Origin: a virus
Strand: one strand, 5' to 3'
IMG/VR virus record: IMGVR_UViG_3300035698_018653
Location: 62,001 to 126,000 of that record
Length of the DNA: 64,000 bases
A program made the position numbers and the translations under genes. The notes under the pieces were generated by a model. It saw only the letters and a list, made by a program, of their open reading frames with translations, searched no databases and was not told the origin of the DNA. The stretch's first letter is position 1. Each line of letters opens with the position of its first letter. This document shows positions 14,900 to 24,311 of the stretch, one piece after another.

Positions 14900-16615
14900 T
14901 TGGCCAGAAGTAACCAAGACAAAAGGTTGCTTCAGGAATATGACGATGACATAAGTGTTTTTTTGAAAAGAAGTCTTGTTAAAGGATTTGAAGACATTCC
15001 TGATCTCTCCTCCAGTATCTGGAAGGAGAAGCCTGTAAGTATAGAAGTCTTTTGCAGAGACTTTATAGGTGAAGAACTATATCCTTTGCAGCTTGAGGAT
15101 GCAGAAAAATGCTATGGTAAGAATCCATTGGTGTGGGATGAAACATATGATTGGTTAATACTATTTATCGGTAAGGGTGGCGGTAAGGATAGAACTGTTG
15201 CCAAGCTCTTTGCTTACGGAGCCTATAAGATTGCTTGTTTAAAAAATCCTCATAAGTTCTTTGAGGGGATCGGCGCTGGCTCAATGATAGACTTTATTAA
15301 TTTGAGCTTTAACGCACAGCAAGCAACTGATGTATTCTTTACAGAACTTAAGACTATTATTAAGATGGTTAAGAATCCACGAACCAAAAAGAATTGGTTT
15401 GAGGAAAGGGGTGCAGATCTTCGAGAGCATGAGGATATGCAAAAGAATAAAATTGTTCTTTTAAAAGGAGTGAGATGTCATTCGCTTAATAGTGAACATT
15501 ATTCTGCTGAAGGATATAATGTTTTTATGGGTGTCGTTGATGAGAAAGGAGCTTTTAAAGCAGGGCAGGGAATAAAGGCTACAGATACATTAATGAATTG
15601 TATGAAAAGTAGGTTTCCAAAATGTGGAAAAGTAATTGATATTAGCAAGATGTATCACCATAATGATGATATGGATATAGCGTATAAAGAAACCAAGGGA
15701 ATGGACAACGTTTATCGAATAAGGAGAAAGAGCTGGGAGTATAATTTAAAAATTAAAAAAGAAAATTTTGCAATGCAGTATTCAAGAAATAAGTATAAAG
15801 CAATGCAAGATTTTGAATGCGAAGGTGGCGCACTTGGTGGCGATGCAGTATCAGACAAACTCTCTATAGACGAATGTTTTAATAATGAAAATTGGAACAA
15901 GAATCCGGTTAAAGGTAATCTTTCTTTTACCAGAAATCTGTTTCAACTTAGATTTCATGATTGGTTTAAGGATGACGGAAAAAAACATACACTTCATATA
16001 GATTTAGCAAAAGGCAAGGAGAGCGGATGTGATGCCGGAATAGCAATGGGGCATTCAGAGTGGATGTTTCCGAAGTATACCAGAAAGAAAAACGATATAC
16101 TAACTGAGGAAGAACTTAAATCTTTTGAGAAGCAACAAAAGATGGGTGTGGTAATAGACTTCTATATTCAATTGAGAGGCCCAGACAAGGGTGAGATTAG
16201 GATATCAGACGTAAGGAGGTTTGTAGTTGAGATACTGAAAAAAAGATTTGGATTTAACATTGTACTTGTGACCTATGATGGGTATGCTTCCGCAGAAAGT
16301 ATTCAGGAATTTCCCAGAGAGGGAATACGTTCTGAGAAACGAAGCGTGGAAGATAATGATAGTCAGGAAACGCTGATCACCGATTTTATGGGAGAGCGTA
16401 GATTTAAGACTTATAGGAATGATGTCTGGCATCGTGAAGCACGAAGCCTTATAAGGGAAGTGGACACTGGAAGGATTAATCATCCTGAGCTTGATTATGA
16501 GAGGAGCATAGCAGAAAATAAAAATGCTGGCTCCGATGACGTTTGGAAAGCAACAGTTGGTGTAACCATGAACTGCATGGAGAAATTGAGACTTGGCGGC
16601 GGTATAGTCTTTTAA
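14900..16615 (+). CDS. terL: Terminase large subunit
   Basis: 571 residues; the ATP-driven motor that pumps DNA into the prohead and cuts it. Walker A is GKGGGKDR (91-98) and Walker B NVFMGVVDE (207-215). The RNase H-like nuclease has HIDLAKGKESGCDAG (Asp368), VTYDGY (near 460) and SDDVWKA (near 548), the three acidic points expected. The TTG start is chosen for its AAGGGGGT Shine-Dalgarno (14883-14890) and because no better start follows. Length is normal for the family. Confidence 0.92.
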   Translation: MARSNQDKRLLQEYDDDISVFLKRSLVKGFEDIPDLSSSIWKEKPVSIEVFCRDFIGEELYPLQLEDAEKCYGKNPLVWDETYDWLILFIGKGGGKDRTVAKLFAYGAYKIACLKNPHKFFEGIGAGSMIDFINLSFNAQQATDVFFTELKTIIKMVKNPRTKKNWFEERGADLREHEDMQKNKIVLLKGVRCHSLNSEHYSAEGYNVFMGVVDEKGAFKAGQGIKATDTLMNCMKSRFPKCGKVIDISKMYHHNDDMDIAYKETKGMDNVYRIRRKSWEYNLKIKKENFAMQYSRNKYKAMQDFECEGGALGGDAVSDKLSIDECFNNENWNKNPVKGNLSFTRNLFQLRFHDWFKDDGKKHTLHIDLAKGKESGCDAGIAMGHSEWMFPKYTRKKNDILTEEELKSFEKQQKMGVVIDFYIQLRGPDKGEIRISDVRRFVVEILKKRFGFNIVLVTYDGYASAESIQEFPREGIRSEKRSVEDNDSQETLITDFMGERRFKTYRNDVWHREARSLIREVDTGRINHPELDYERSIAENKNAGSDDVWKATVGVTMNCMEKLRLGGGIVF

Positions 16616-16639
16616 CTTGATTTTGAACGAGGAGAAATT

Positions 16640-16900
16640 ATGATGGAAGAAAGAAAGTCGAATAAGCCTGGGACAATGTGTCCTCACAGAAAGTCCTATA
16701 AGTTTTTGGGTAAAACTGGTGAAAAAGATGCTAGTGGAAAAGCTACGTTTGGTGATTTATCTCTCCAGAAGTGGCAGAATATTTCCATAGTTGTTGAGAG
16801 ATTCAATGATTGTTTAGGTAAGAAATGTGAAGGATGGAGCAAAGAATATAATTGTTGCGTTATTGATAAAGTACAAGTAGAAAAAAAGAAGGGGAAATAA
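16640..16900 (+). CDS. Unknown Cys-rich small head-region protein
   Basis: 86 residues, AGGAG before ATG 16640. MCPHRK at the start and C-x4-C plus CC later suggest a metal site. It ends in KKKGK, as does its neighbour. Located between terminase and portal; function unknown. Confidence 0.7.
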   Translation: MMEERKSNKPGTMCPHRKSYKFLGKTGEKDASGKATFGDLSLQKWQNISIVVERFNDCLGKKCEGWSKEYNCCVIDKVQVEKKKGK

Positions 16901-16901
16901 T

Positions 16902-17138
16902 ATGTCGTCAATAAATGATTCTATGAAGTTTTATACAGAAGGAAATCAGGGTGTACCGGTTAAAAATAGTAAGATTAAAGTAATAAATCATTATGGCAAA
17001 TCTGTTTCTGGTCTCTGTGTTGCTCATGATCTTCATGTGCTTAAGCTTATGGGTGACGATGGCGAACCTATGATTATTCCGTATACAGGAGTATTTTGTA
17101 TTAAACCCTTTAGTGAAAAAAAGAAAAAAGGTAAGTGA
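16902..17138 (+). CDS. Unknown small head-region protein
   Basis: 78 residues with several short strands, probably a small barrel, and a KKKKGK end. It begins one base after the previous stop. Not recognised. Confidence 0.7.
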   Translation: MSSINDSMKFYTEGNQGVPVKNSKIKVINHYGKSVSGLCVAHDLHVLKLMGDDGEPMIIPYTGVFCIKPFSEKKKKGK

Positions 17139-17668
17139 TGGCTAAAAAAGAAACCCTCGATGATGACGACAGCTTCCTGGATGATGAGGAATCTGGCGAC
17201 AAAATAGACGCTGAAGAAATCGAGGAGTCAACAGAAGAGACTGCCCCTAAAAATAAAGGGGTGGTCTCTAGGGGAAGGAAAGGCGTCCAGATTGATAATT
17301 CAGGATATTTATTTATAAGAAAAGAACAGGAAGTAAAGAAAGAGGAAAAAAGAAAAAAGGATAAAGAACGCAGAGAGAAAAAGAGGCTGGAGAAGACAAA
17401 GAAAAAGAATGAAAGCAAGATAAAAAGCCTCAGGCGTACGGAGAGGACCAAAACTTTTTTAGTCTCTATTTTCAGTTATCCCTTTAATATACTGTTTAAT
17501 TTTATTAAGTTATTTACTAAAGTAAAAGATACTTTACAGTTTTTAGGATTAATTATTGTATGTATTTTAATTTATCGTCTAATAATGAATCCAGAGTTGT
17601 ATCAGACTGTCTGGTCTGGAGTAGCTTTAGTTTTTATTGTTTTCCTGGCAGCTCACTTTGATAAATAG
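17138..17668 (+). CDS. Coiled-coil membrane protein
   Basis: 176 residues from ATG 17138, with a GTG three bases earlier as an alternative. The order is an acidic N-terminal region (1-50), a long Lys/Glu/Arg coiled coil (70-105), then two hydrophobic segments (about 120-150 and 155-173). A membrane protein between terminase and portal is unusual. It could tether packaging to the membrane, but nothing shows this directly. Confidence 0.7.
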   Translation: MAKKETLDDDDSFLDDEESGDKIDAEEIEESTEETAPKNKGVVSRGRKGVQIDNSGYLFIRKEQEVKKEEKRKKDKERREKKRLEKTKKKNESKIKSLRRTERTKTFLVSIFSYPFNILFNFIKLFTKVKDTLQFLGLIIVCILIYRLIMNPELYQTVWSGVALVFIVFLAAHFDK

Positions 17669-17696
17669 GTTAACAGATTAACGGGGTATAAATATT

Positions 17697-19145
17697 ATGG
17701 CTTGGAGCTTTGAGAAACAAAGATCACCTGGAAGTACTATAACAACCGGTGGTAGAACTGGCGAAATTGATAATGAAAATGAAATAACGGGAACACTGAT
17801 TAAGAAACTTACATTCCAGGAAATGAATGCAATGTATCATGCAAATGTATGGGTACGTGCAATTATTGATAGGGAAGTAACGAGGGTTGTTGATATCCAG
17901 CCAAAAGTCAAGCCCCTTATATCGAAAGGAAAAAAGGAAGCTTCCAAGAAACAGATGAATCGTGTTGAAAAAATAGAGCGTCTGTTTCAAAAACCAAATA
18001 GAGAGAATGAAACATTTGATAATCTGCGTAGAAAGATGACAGCCGATAATTTAAAGTATGACGCAGGGGCTATTGAATTAGTAAAAGATAAAGCTCCAAA
18101 TGATTCTAATGGTCATGACGTTGTTGAAATGTATTCACTTCCAGGAGATCAGATTAGACACAATATAGATAAGCACGGATACAGGGATCTTAAAAGAGCA
18201 TATTATCAACAGAATAACGAAGGAAAGAAAATTGCTTTTTTCGATATTGGAGAAGTACTTTATTTTATGCTTCATCCTCAATCTAATTCATACTACGGAC
18301 TTTCAAATCTTGAAAGCTTAAATCAGACGGTAACTGCAGAGCTTTATTCTTCAAAGTATAATCTCGATTTCTTTGCCAATAATGCACGGCCAGACATAGC
18401 TCTTATGTTTGAGGACTTAGGCTTTGGTGCGGTAGAAGCGATAGAGCGTGCAAAGAAATATTGGAATCAGGAGCTACAGGGTAAACCTCATAAACCACTT
18501 ATTCTTGGTACCGATGAAGGGAAAGTAAAGATAGCAACATTTAAAGTGCCGAATCGTGATATGGAATTTCAGGCGTATAGTGAATGGTTGCTTATGAAAA
18601 TTATGGCAATGTTTGGTATGCAGCCTTTCGTACTTGGAATTATTCTCAATACAACCGGCAAGCTGAATTCGGAAATGCAGACAGAACAGTTTAAGATTGA
18701 TGCCATTAAACCTCAGCTAAGAGAATTTAGTAATCATTTTAATATGGAAGTAATTTGGAATGATAGAGGATTTAATTATGTTGATCCTGATTCTGTTTTT
18801 ATTGATTGGACTTTCGACGTAAGGGATCAGGATAAAGTTGCTAAAGTAAATCAGACAAATCTTGAAAGCGGTATTGTAACGATTAACGAAGTAAGACGTG
18901 CCGCCGGAGAAGAGCCAGTGCCCTGGGGTGATATTCCTTATCTTAAGAGCGGTGTTCAGCCCTTTGGCGGTCTTTTAAATTCTCCTGGCGCTAACGTACC
19001 TCCTGGAGTAACCGTGCCTACGGGGCTTGAAGGAGAGCTTGATGGAGCCAAAAAGACATACGTTTATAAAGCGTTAAGAGAAGCCAGAAAGAATCTCTCA
19101 AAGTTCTACATCGATATGACGAAAAACTTAAACAAAGCATCATGA
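17697..19145 (+). CDS. Portal protein
   Basis: 482 residues, matching HK97/SPP1-type portals in length and motif order: a VRAIIDREV helix, DAGAIELVKD, YSLPGDQIR, the FDIGEVLYFMLHP strand, SNSYYGLSNLE, and the long helix region ending in a Pro/Gly-rich part. The portal forms the dodecameric ring for DNA entry and exit at one capsid vertex. It lies between the terminase and the MuF-like gene, as usual. Confidence 0.9.
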   Translation: MAWSFEKQRSPGSTITTGGRTGEIDNENEITGTLIKKLTFQEMNAMYHANVWVRAIIDREVTRVVDIQPKVKPLISKGKKEASKKQMNRVEKIERLFQKPNRENETFDNLRRKMTADNLKYDAGAIELVKDKAPNDSNGHDVVEMYSLPGDQIRHNIDKHGYRDLKRAYYQQNNEGKKIAFFDIGEVLYFMLHPQSNSYYGLSNLESLNQTVTAELYSSKYNLDFFANNARPDIALMFEDLGFGAVEAIERAKKYWNQELQGKPHKPLILGTDEGKVKIATFKVPNRDMEFQAYSEWLLMKIMAMFGMQPFVLGIILNTTGKLNSEMQTEQFKIDAIKPQLREFSNHFNMEVIWNDRGFNYVDPDSVFIDWTFDVRDQDKVAKVNQTNLESGIVTINEVRRAAGEEPVPWGDIPYLKSGVQPFGGLLNSPGANVPPGVTVPTGLEGELDGAKKTYVYKALREARKNLSKFYIDMTKNLNKAS

Positions 19146-19342
19146 TAATAGTTAATGAGAGTTTTTTTAAAGTGTGTAACGAAGACGTTGTTATTAGTTG
19201 TGCAAAAATAGTTAACAATACATATGACGTTTGGTTGGAAAATCATTTGGTTAGAGAGTTTAGATTTAAAAGATATGTTCGTGTACTCGATACCTTATCG
19301 AGTTGCCTAAATAAAGCCGGACCAATTATTTGCCATAACTAA
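19142..19342 (+). CDS. Unknown small protein
   Basis: 66 residues, starting in an ATGA overlap with the portal stop. Strand-rich with three Cys. Not recognised; the tight coupling suggests it is real. Confidence 0.65.
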   Translation: MIIVNESFFKVCNEDVVISCAKIVNNTYDVWLENHLVREFRFKRYVRVLDTLSSCLNKAGPIICHN

Positions 19343-19353
19343 AGGGATAGAAT

Positions 19354-21648
19354 GTGGCTCAAAGACGACAATTTAAATCGATTGAACGCCAGCTTCTTAC
19401 AAATGAAGTATTGCTGGAGAAAGATACATTTCAATTTCTACAGCGCTCTGAAAAATCTGTTTTAAAAAAGTTCGACAAACTTTTTACTCCCTCCTATTTA
19501 AATACACTCCGTAGTAAAACAAAAAGCACAAAAAAAAGTATTGTTGACAGAATAGATGTTTCTGAAATTCATTGCGCTTCTGTAATATATTCTTTTAGTA
19601 TTCCCCATATAGCCAAAGAGTTTTTAAAGGCAGAAGATAAACTTTCTGTAATTGCCTCTATAGATACAGATTTGTTTAGAGAAGATCTGGATAAAGCTTT
19701 TATTGATAATTATAATCTTGGTGGAACAGAGGTATATAAAGAATTTGATATTGGTTTTAATTTTAATCTTGTAGATAAAGATGCCATTGCTTTTGGTGAA
19801 GCATATAATCTTCAAATTTCTAATCAAATAGGAGATCAATTAAGTGGACAGATAAAGGAAAGTGTACTTGAAGGCGTTAAAGAAGGTGAAGGAATACCAA
19901 AGATAAGAAGAAGAATACAAGAGTCATATAATAAAGGGCTTCAAGTAAAAGTTCCCGCTACCGAAATTCCAGCTAAGTTAGATGCTAATGGAAAAGTAAT
20001 TAGAGCTGGTTTTACCAGAAGCGCATATACTTTTGATATTCCCCCAAGTATGTATGCCTCTATGATAGCAAGAAGTGAAACATCACGCTGGTATAATGAA
20101 GGAAGAATTATTGCGTACGAACAAAGCGGAGTAGTTAAGGGTGTTGAATTAGCTACTGCCGGGGATGATCGCGTTTGTGAAGATTGTTCAGAGTATGAAG
20201 GGCAAAGATATTCTTTAGAAGAATCGAGGGGAATAATTCCATTACACGCACTATGTTTTATTGATGGGCAAGCAAAAGTTGAAACTCTTAATGGTAAAAA
20301 GAAAATAATGGATATAAAGGTTGGAGATAAAGTGCTCACTCATAAAGGGAGATATAAAAAGGTATTAAGAGTTTATAATCAATATCAATTAGGTAAAGAT
20401 GACCCTTATGTTAAAATACATTATAATTTTAGTAATTGGAAAGAGAGTAGAAAAAAACCTATATCTGTAACCGAAGAGCACCCATTTTTAGTTTTGAGAA
20501 ACGGCAAGAAACAGTGGGTTCATGCTGGATGTTTAAAAGAGACAGATGAGGTAACTATGCTTGCTAAAAAGTGTAGGGGCTGCGATAAATTAATTCCAGA
20601 GATTGCCAGAAATGAATATTGTACACAATCTTGTGGGAGTAATAAAACAACTAAGGAACAATATAAAGACCCTAATCAAAGGATTTTGAGAAGAGAAAAT
20701 GCAAAGAGGCAAATGAAAAGAGAAGATAGAAAGAATAATTGGAGTAAAGAAAAGAAAGCGGCAGGAACAGCTGCGGCAAGAAAGGTTGTTGAGGGGAAAT
20801 ACGCAAGAGGTGAGATGTGGTGTCAAAACGAGGGGAGATATTTTTTAGGCGAGTATATGAAAAATGAATGGAAAAATAATAAAGAGTATCGAGAGAAAAT
20901 GATGGATTACCTAAAGAATAGAAATCCATCATATACAAAAGAGAGTAGGAAAAAACATAGTAAGTTTATGAAAGAATACTATAAAAAGTATCCAGAAAAA
21001 CACCCCAACAGAAGTTTTTATAAAAATAAATTAAACAAGTTAGAGAAGAAATTTTATGACGCATTAGTTGACAGAGGGTATTTCTGGGCAGAGCATAACT
21101 ATGGAGTTCTTAATTGTCATATTGATTTTGCCTTACCTGATTTAAAAATAGGAATTGAATGTGACGGAAGGTATTGGCATCAGGATAAAAATGGAAAACT
21201 AAAGAAGATCGATATTGATAGGCAGAAAAAAATAGAAAAAGAAGGTTGGACAATTTTAAGGTTTTGGGATGACGAGATAAACGAAGACGTTTCAAAGTGT
21301 ATAGATAAAGTTGAAAGGTTGGCTACAAATCATTCTAATGAATATAAATTTATTAATTGTAAAATAACAAAGATAGAATACCTTAAGATTAAAAAAACAA
21401 AAAAAATATATAACTTAGAAGTTGAAGATGACAATAGCTATATTATAAACGGTATGGTTGTTCATAATTGCAGATGCACTTGGCTTCCAATATTGATTGG
21501 CGAGACAAATCCAAGAACATTTAGGGGTAATAAATTGACAATGCCAAGCAGGGTAAGAACCAAAGCGCAAAAGAATATTAACGATGCAGTTAAGAAAGCA
21601 ACCACAAAAGTTGAAACAAAAACCAAAAAATCCCGCCCGGTTTTATAG
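19354..21648 (+). CDS. MuF-like head protein interrupted by an intein
   Basis: 764 residues from GTG 19354. Residues 1-300 and 706-764 form a minor head protein of the SPP1 gp7/Mu gpF family. CEDCSEYEGQRY and, after joining, IPLHALCRCTW correspond to the conserved 'C..C....G......PPLHP.CRC' signature. Residues 301-705 are an intein that begins with Cys301 and ends with VVHN before Cys706. After splicing a 359-residue protein remains, a normal length. MuF proteins join the portal inside the head and aid assembly or DNA entry. An overlapping ATG at 19352 is out of frame. Confidence 0.88.
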   Translation: MAQRRQFKSIERQLLTNEVLLEKDTFQFLQRSEKSVLKKFDKLFTPSYLNTLRSKTKSTKKSIVDRIDVSEIHCASVIYSFSIPHIAKEFLKAEDKLSVIASIDTDLFREDLDKAFIDNYNLGGTEVYKEFDIGFNFNLVDKDAIAFGEAYNLQISNQIGDQLSGQIKESVLEGVKEGEGIPKIRRRIQESYNKGLQVKVPATEIPAKLDANGKVIRAGFTRSAYTFDIPPSMYASMIARSETSRWYNEGRIIAYEQSGVVKGVELATAGDDRVCEDCSEYEGQRYSLEESRGIIPLHALCFIDGQAKVETLNGKKKIMDIKVGDKVLTHKGRYKKVLRVYNQYQLGKDDPYVKIHYNFSNWKESRKKPISVTEEHPFLVLRNGKKQWVHAGCLKETDEVTMLAKKCRGCDKLIPEIARNEYCTQSCGSNKTTKEQYKDPNQRILRRENAKRQMKREDRKNNWSKEKKAAGTAAARKVVEGKYARGEMWCQNEGRYFLGEYMKNEWKNNKEYREKMMDYLKNRNPSYTKESRKKHSKFMKEYYKKYPEKHPNRSFYKNKLNKLEKKFYDALVDRGYFWAEHNYGVLNCHIDFALPDLKIGIECDGRYWHQDKNGKLKKIDIDRQKKIEKEGWTILRFWDDEINEDVSKCIDKVERLATNHSNEYKFINCKITKIEYLKIKKTKKIYNLEVEDDNSYIINGMVVHNCRCTWLPILIGETNPRTFRGNKLTMPSRVRTKAQKNINDAVKKATTKVETKTKKSRPVL
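20254..21468 (+). mobile_element. Intein with Vsr-like (EDxHD) homing endonuclease
   Basis: 405 residues. The N-terminal splicing block is CFIDGQAKVETLNGKKK with VGDKVLTHKGRYKKV; the C-terminal block is YNLEVEDDNSYIINGMVVHN, followed by Cys+1. Between them are a CRGC...CTQSC zinc knuckle, short Lys/Ser-rich helical repeats like those in homing-nuclease DNA-binding parts, and a nuclease domain with NCHIDFALPDLKIGIECDG, YWHQD and EGWTILRFWDDEI. The last set fits Vsr-like nucleases of the EDxHD type known from phage inteins. The insertion point is in the most conserved part of MuF. Confidence 0.85.
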
Positions 21649-21954
21649 TATTCCCAGTTAGAGTTTCAAAACTTCTTTAGTCTCTATGATATCATTTTTA
21701 TTTAAAATCAGTGTGTCTATTACTATATTTATCATCGTACTTAAAACAAGGATAAATAAAAAATTTATAAATTTCCAATTAATATACCAAAGGAAGTCGG
21801 ACAGTGTTCTGTTGGACTTCAGAAAAGATATATAGTTGCAATAAATGTTTTTCTTAGAGATGGAAAAGAACAGAAGCAAGCTTCAGAACTTGCGTTTAAA
21901 CAGATTGAAAAATATTATTATAAAAAAGAAAACGATGAAGGAGAAACTAGGTGG

Positions 21955-23283
21955 TTGCCTATTAAAACAAAGGAGCCACTTAAAAAGAGTTATTCAAAAA
22001 TTTCTGAATGTCCGCTTGACGTTCAGGATCTTCCAGACTGGACCATACAAAGAATATGGATTATACAATATAACAACGCAGTAGTTGAAAAAAGTACATA
22101 TGAAAAAGCAAAAGATATTGCCTGGGAGGCGGTTAAGAAATTTGTTTATTATGACACTAATACATGTCAGTGGAAAAGAAAGCAGAAAAGAAATACATTC
22201 GCAATTGAACTTCAGAAAGCATTAAAGAGAAAACTTTTAAAAAATAATATGGTTTTAAGTAAATCCCAAGGAGAAGGAAAAATGAGCGAAGAGACATTAA
22301 ATTTCCATAAGAAGTTTGAATGTTTTGTTCCATTAAAAGAAAATGGCGATGGATTGATTCTTTATAAAGTAAAGAGAGAAAATGAAGAAGGGGAAGATTG
22401 GTTTATCGAGGGGGAAGCCTCAAACAATAAAATAGATAAAGAGAATGACCGTGTAAGTAAAAGCTTCCTTAAAAAGATGGCTAAGAATTCTACAGGGCTT
22501 ACTATTTACGCAGAGCACGAACATGACCTGGAACATGCTTTAGGTGTTATTGTAAAGTCTGATTATGCTGATGGGAGCTTTTCTATTAAAGCAAAATTAG
22601 AACCTGAAGAAAATAATGATCTTGTAAAAAAGATTGTTTCTAAAATTCAAACCGGTATCAATCTTGGATTTAGTGTCTTTGGTGCATTAACTAAGGTTGC
22701 TTTTACTCAAGCAAAAAATAGTGGAGCAGAAATCAGAGAGTTACTTGATGGTATGATAGATGAAATATCAGTAACCTCCAGGCCAGCCGGTAACGTTGCC
22801 TCTATAGGATTATCTCAAAGTGTATCGAAAAGTTTTAATGATATGATAGAGGATATTAAAAAGAGCAATAAAGAACAGGAAGATACAAAGGAATATGAGG
22901 AAGATATAAAAGAAAAAATTGAAAAGGAGATTGATGTGGAAGATTTAACCACTAAACAGTTTATATCCGAGATAAGCAAAAAGCTTGGAAGTATAAAAGA
23001 AGATGCTTCATATGATTTGTTTATGTCTGCTCTTTCTGCTACGTTCTGGAGCTTTAGGAAATTATTTAGAAATATCATGCGAGATGAGAAAATTGGTGTT
23101 GCCGACAAAAAGAAAAAAATTAATATTTTAAAAAATGAATATGTAAGTTTATTTCAAAGTCAAATAAAAATTTTATTTTCTAACTTACTTAAACCAGGTC
23201 AGTCTACCATAGATGTATCTAATGTTATTTTTGGTATGTCAAAAAAAGATAAAAAGGATGATACTTTTGAAGAGGAGAAATAG
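21955..23283 (+). CDS. XkdF-like prohead protease with N-terminal extension
   Basis: The frame is stop-free from 21760, but I find no ATG/GTG start with a Shine-Dalgarno upstream; TTG 21955 is only nominal. A strong internal start exists: GGAGAAGG directly before in-frame ATG 22282. From there the protein (333 residues) shows the XkdF/HK97-type protease pattern: DWFIEGEASNN, IYAEHEHDLEHALGV (His), and DGMIDEISVTSRPAG (Ser). It cleaves scaffold and capsid during head maturation. The C-terminal 130 residues are acidic and coiled. The N-terminal extension (21760-22281) is not recognised. Confidence 0.75.
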   Translation: MPIKTKEPLKKSYSKISECPLDVQDLPDWTIQRIWIIQYNNAVVEKSTYEKAKDIAWEAVKKFVYYDTNTCQWKRKQKRNTFAIELQKALKRKLLKNNMVLSKSQGEGKMSEETLNFHKKFECFVPLKENGDGLILYKVKRENEEGEDWFIEGEASNNKIDKENDRVSKSFLKKMAKNSTGLTIYAEHEHDLEHALGVIVKSDYADGSFSIKAKLEPEENNDLVKKIVSKIQTGINLGFSVFGALTKVAFTQAKNSGAEIRELLDGMIDEISVTSRPAGNVASIGLSQSVSKSFNDMIEDIKKSNKEQEDTKEYEEDIKEKIEKEIDVEDLTTKQFISEISKKLGSIKEDASYDLFMSALSATFWSFRKLFRNIMRDEKIGVADKKKKINILKNEYVSLFQSQIKILFSNLLKPGQSTIDVSNVIFGMSKKDKKDDTFEEEK

Positions 23284-24219
23284 TTGCCGCTCAATACAGA
23301 ACATTCTTGCGTGGTCAATACCTCTGTTAAAAGTAAGTTAAGGAGATTAGGTAAAAAAGATTTAGTAACTGGAAAAACATTTTACATATTATATGGAAAA
23401 GATAGCAAAGGAAAAGTACTAACCAGATCATATAGGTATAAAAAAGATGAATGGACAAACGCAGAAGCGAAAAATCATTGCAAGTCCCACAAGGGAAAAT
23501 TTGAACCTGCTAGAAAAAACGCAAAGTCACTATCAAGAGGAGGTGAACTATCAATGAGCGACAAAAAGAAAAAAGAAGATGAGAAGAAAGACGAACAGGA
23601 ATTTGACCTGAGCGATTTCTCCAAAAATCTTGCTGAGGATATTGTAGGTGCTTTAAGCAAGAGTGCTCCTGAGGATGAAGATGAGGAAGAGAAGAAAGAT
23701 GATGAAAAAGTTGAGGATAAAGAAGAGAAAGAAGACGCTTCTGATTCCGATGCCGATGATGATGCCGATGAGGATGAGAAGGACGAAGACGAGAAACCTG
23801 ACGGTGAAGTTTCCAAACGACTTGATGGTGTTGAGAAATCTTTGCTTTCTATAGTTAAGACTTTTCAGAAGAAAGAAAAAGCTGAGAATGACAAGCTGGC
23901 GAAAGAAAAGCTTATTTCTACCACTGAGCAGATGCTGAAAGACAAGTTAAAGGAGTTGGGTATCACTCCCGAGACTGTAGCGAAGCGGAAAGGCCAGGTG
24001 GATGACAAAGACAATCCTGATGACGATACTGATGAGGAAGGCGATGATCCTATGGCCATTCTTAAACGGTACGACATTGGCAAGATGAAAATGAGGAAAT
24101 GGAATACTTTGAGCGATGACGACAAGCGTGACCTGTCGAACGCTACCTGGAGAAAGCATATGGGTATCGGTTCCCGTGATGAGTTACTGAAACAGATTGC
24201 TGCACTTGACGAAGAATAA
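23284..24219 (+). CDS. Head protein with nested scaffold-like product
   Basis: 311 residues from TTG 23284. Residues 1-90 form a small domain with EHSCVVN, RSYRYKKDEWT and EAKNHCKSHKGKFEPA, a module that I know from phage protease or head genes. At residue 91 AGAGGAGGTGA precedes in-frame ATG 23554, giving a separate 221-residue acidic, coiled protein. Its composition (long Asp/Glu/Lys runs, C-terminal helical domain) and place before the capsid gene fit a scaffold. In-frame nesting of scaffold genes is known from lambda. Confidence 0.7.
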   Translation: MPLNTEHSCVVNTSVKSKLRRLGKKDLVTGKTFYILYGKDSKGKVLTRSYRYKKDEWTNAEAKNHCKSHKGKFEPARKNAKSLSRGGELSMSDKKKKEDEKKDEQEFDLSDFSKNLAEDIVGALSKSAPEDEDEEEKKDDEKVEDKEEKEDASDSDADDDADEDEKDEDEKPDGEVSKRLDGVEKSLLSIVKTFQKKEKAENDKLAKEKLISTTEQMLKDKLKELGITPETVAKRKGQVDDKDNPDDDTDEEGDDPMAILKRYDIGKMKMRKWNTLSDDDKRDLSNATWRKHMGIGSRDELLKQIAALDEE

Positions 24220-24311
24220 ATCAGTTTAAAAAAAGGAATACTTAGTGGGTTTATTTTGTTTTTACTTTAGTATAAAAAAAAGATTCCAATTATAAGGAGG
24301 TGGAAAATTAT

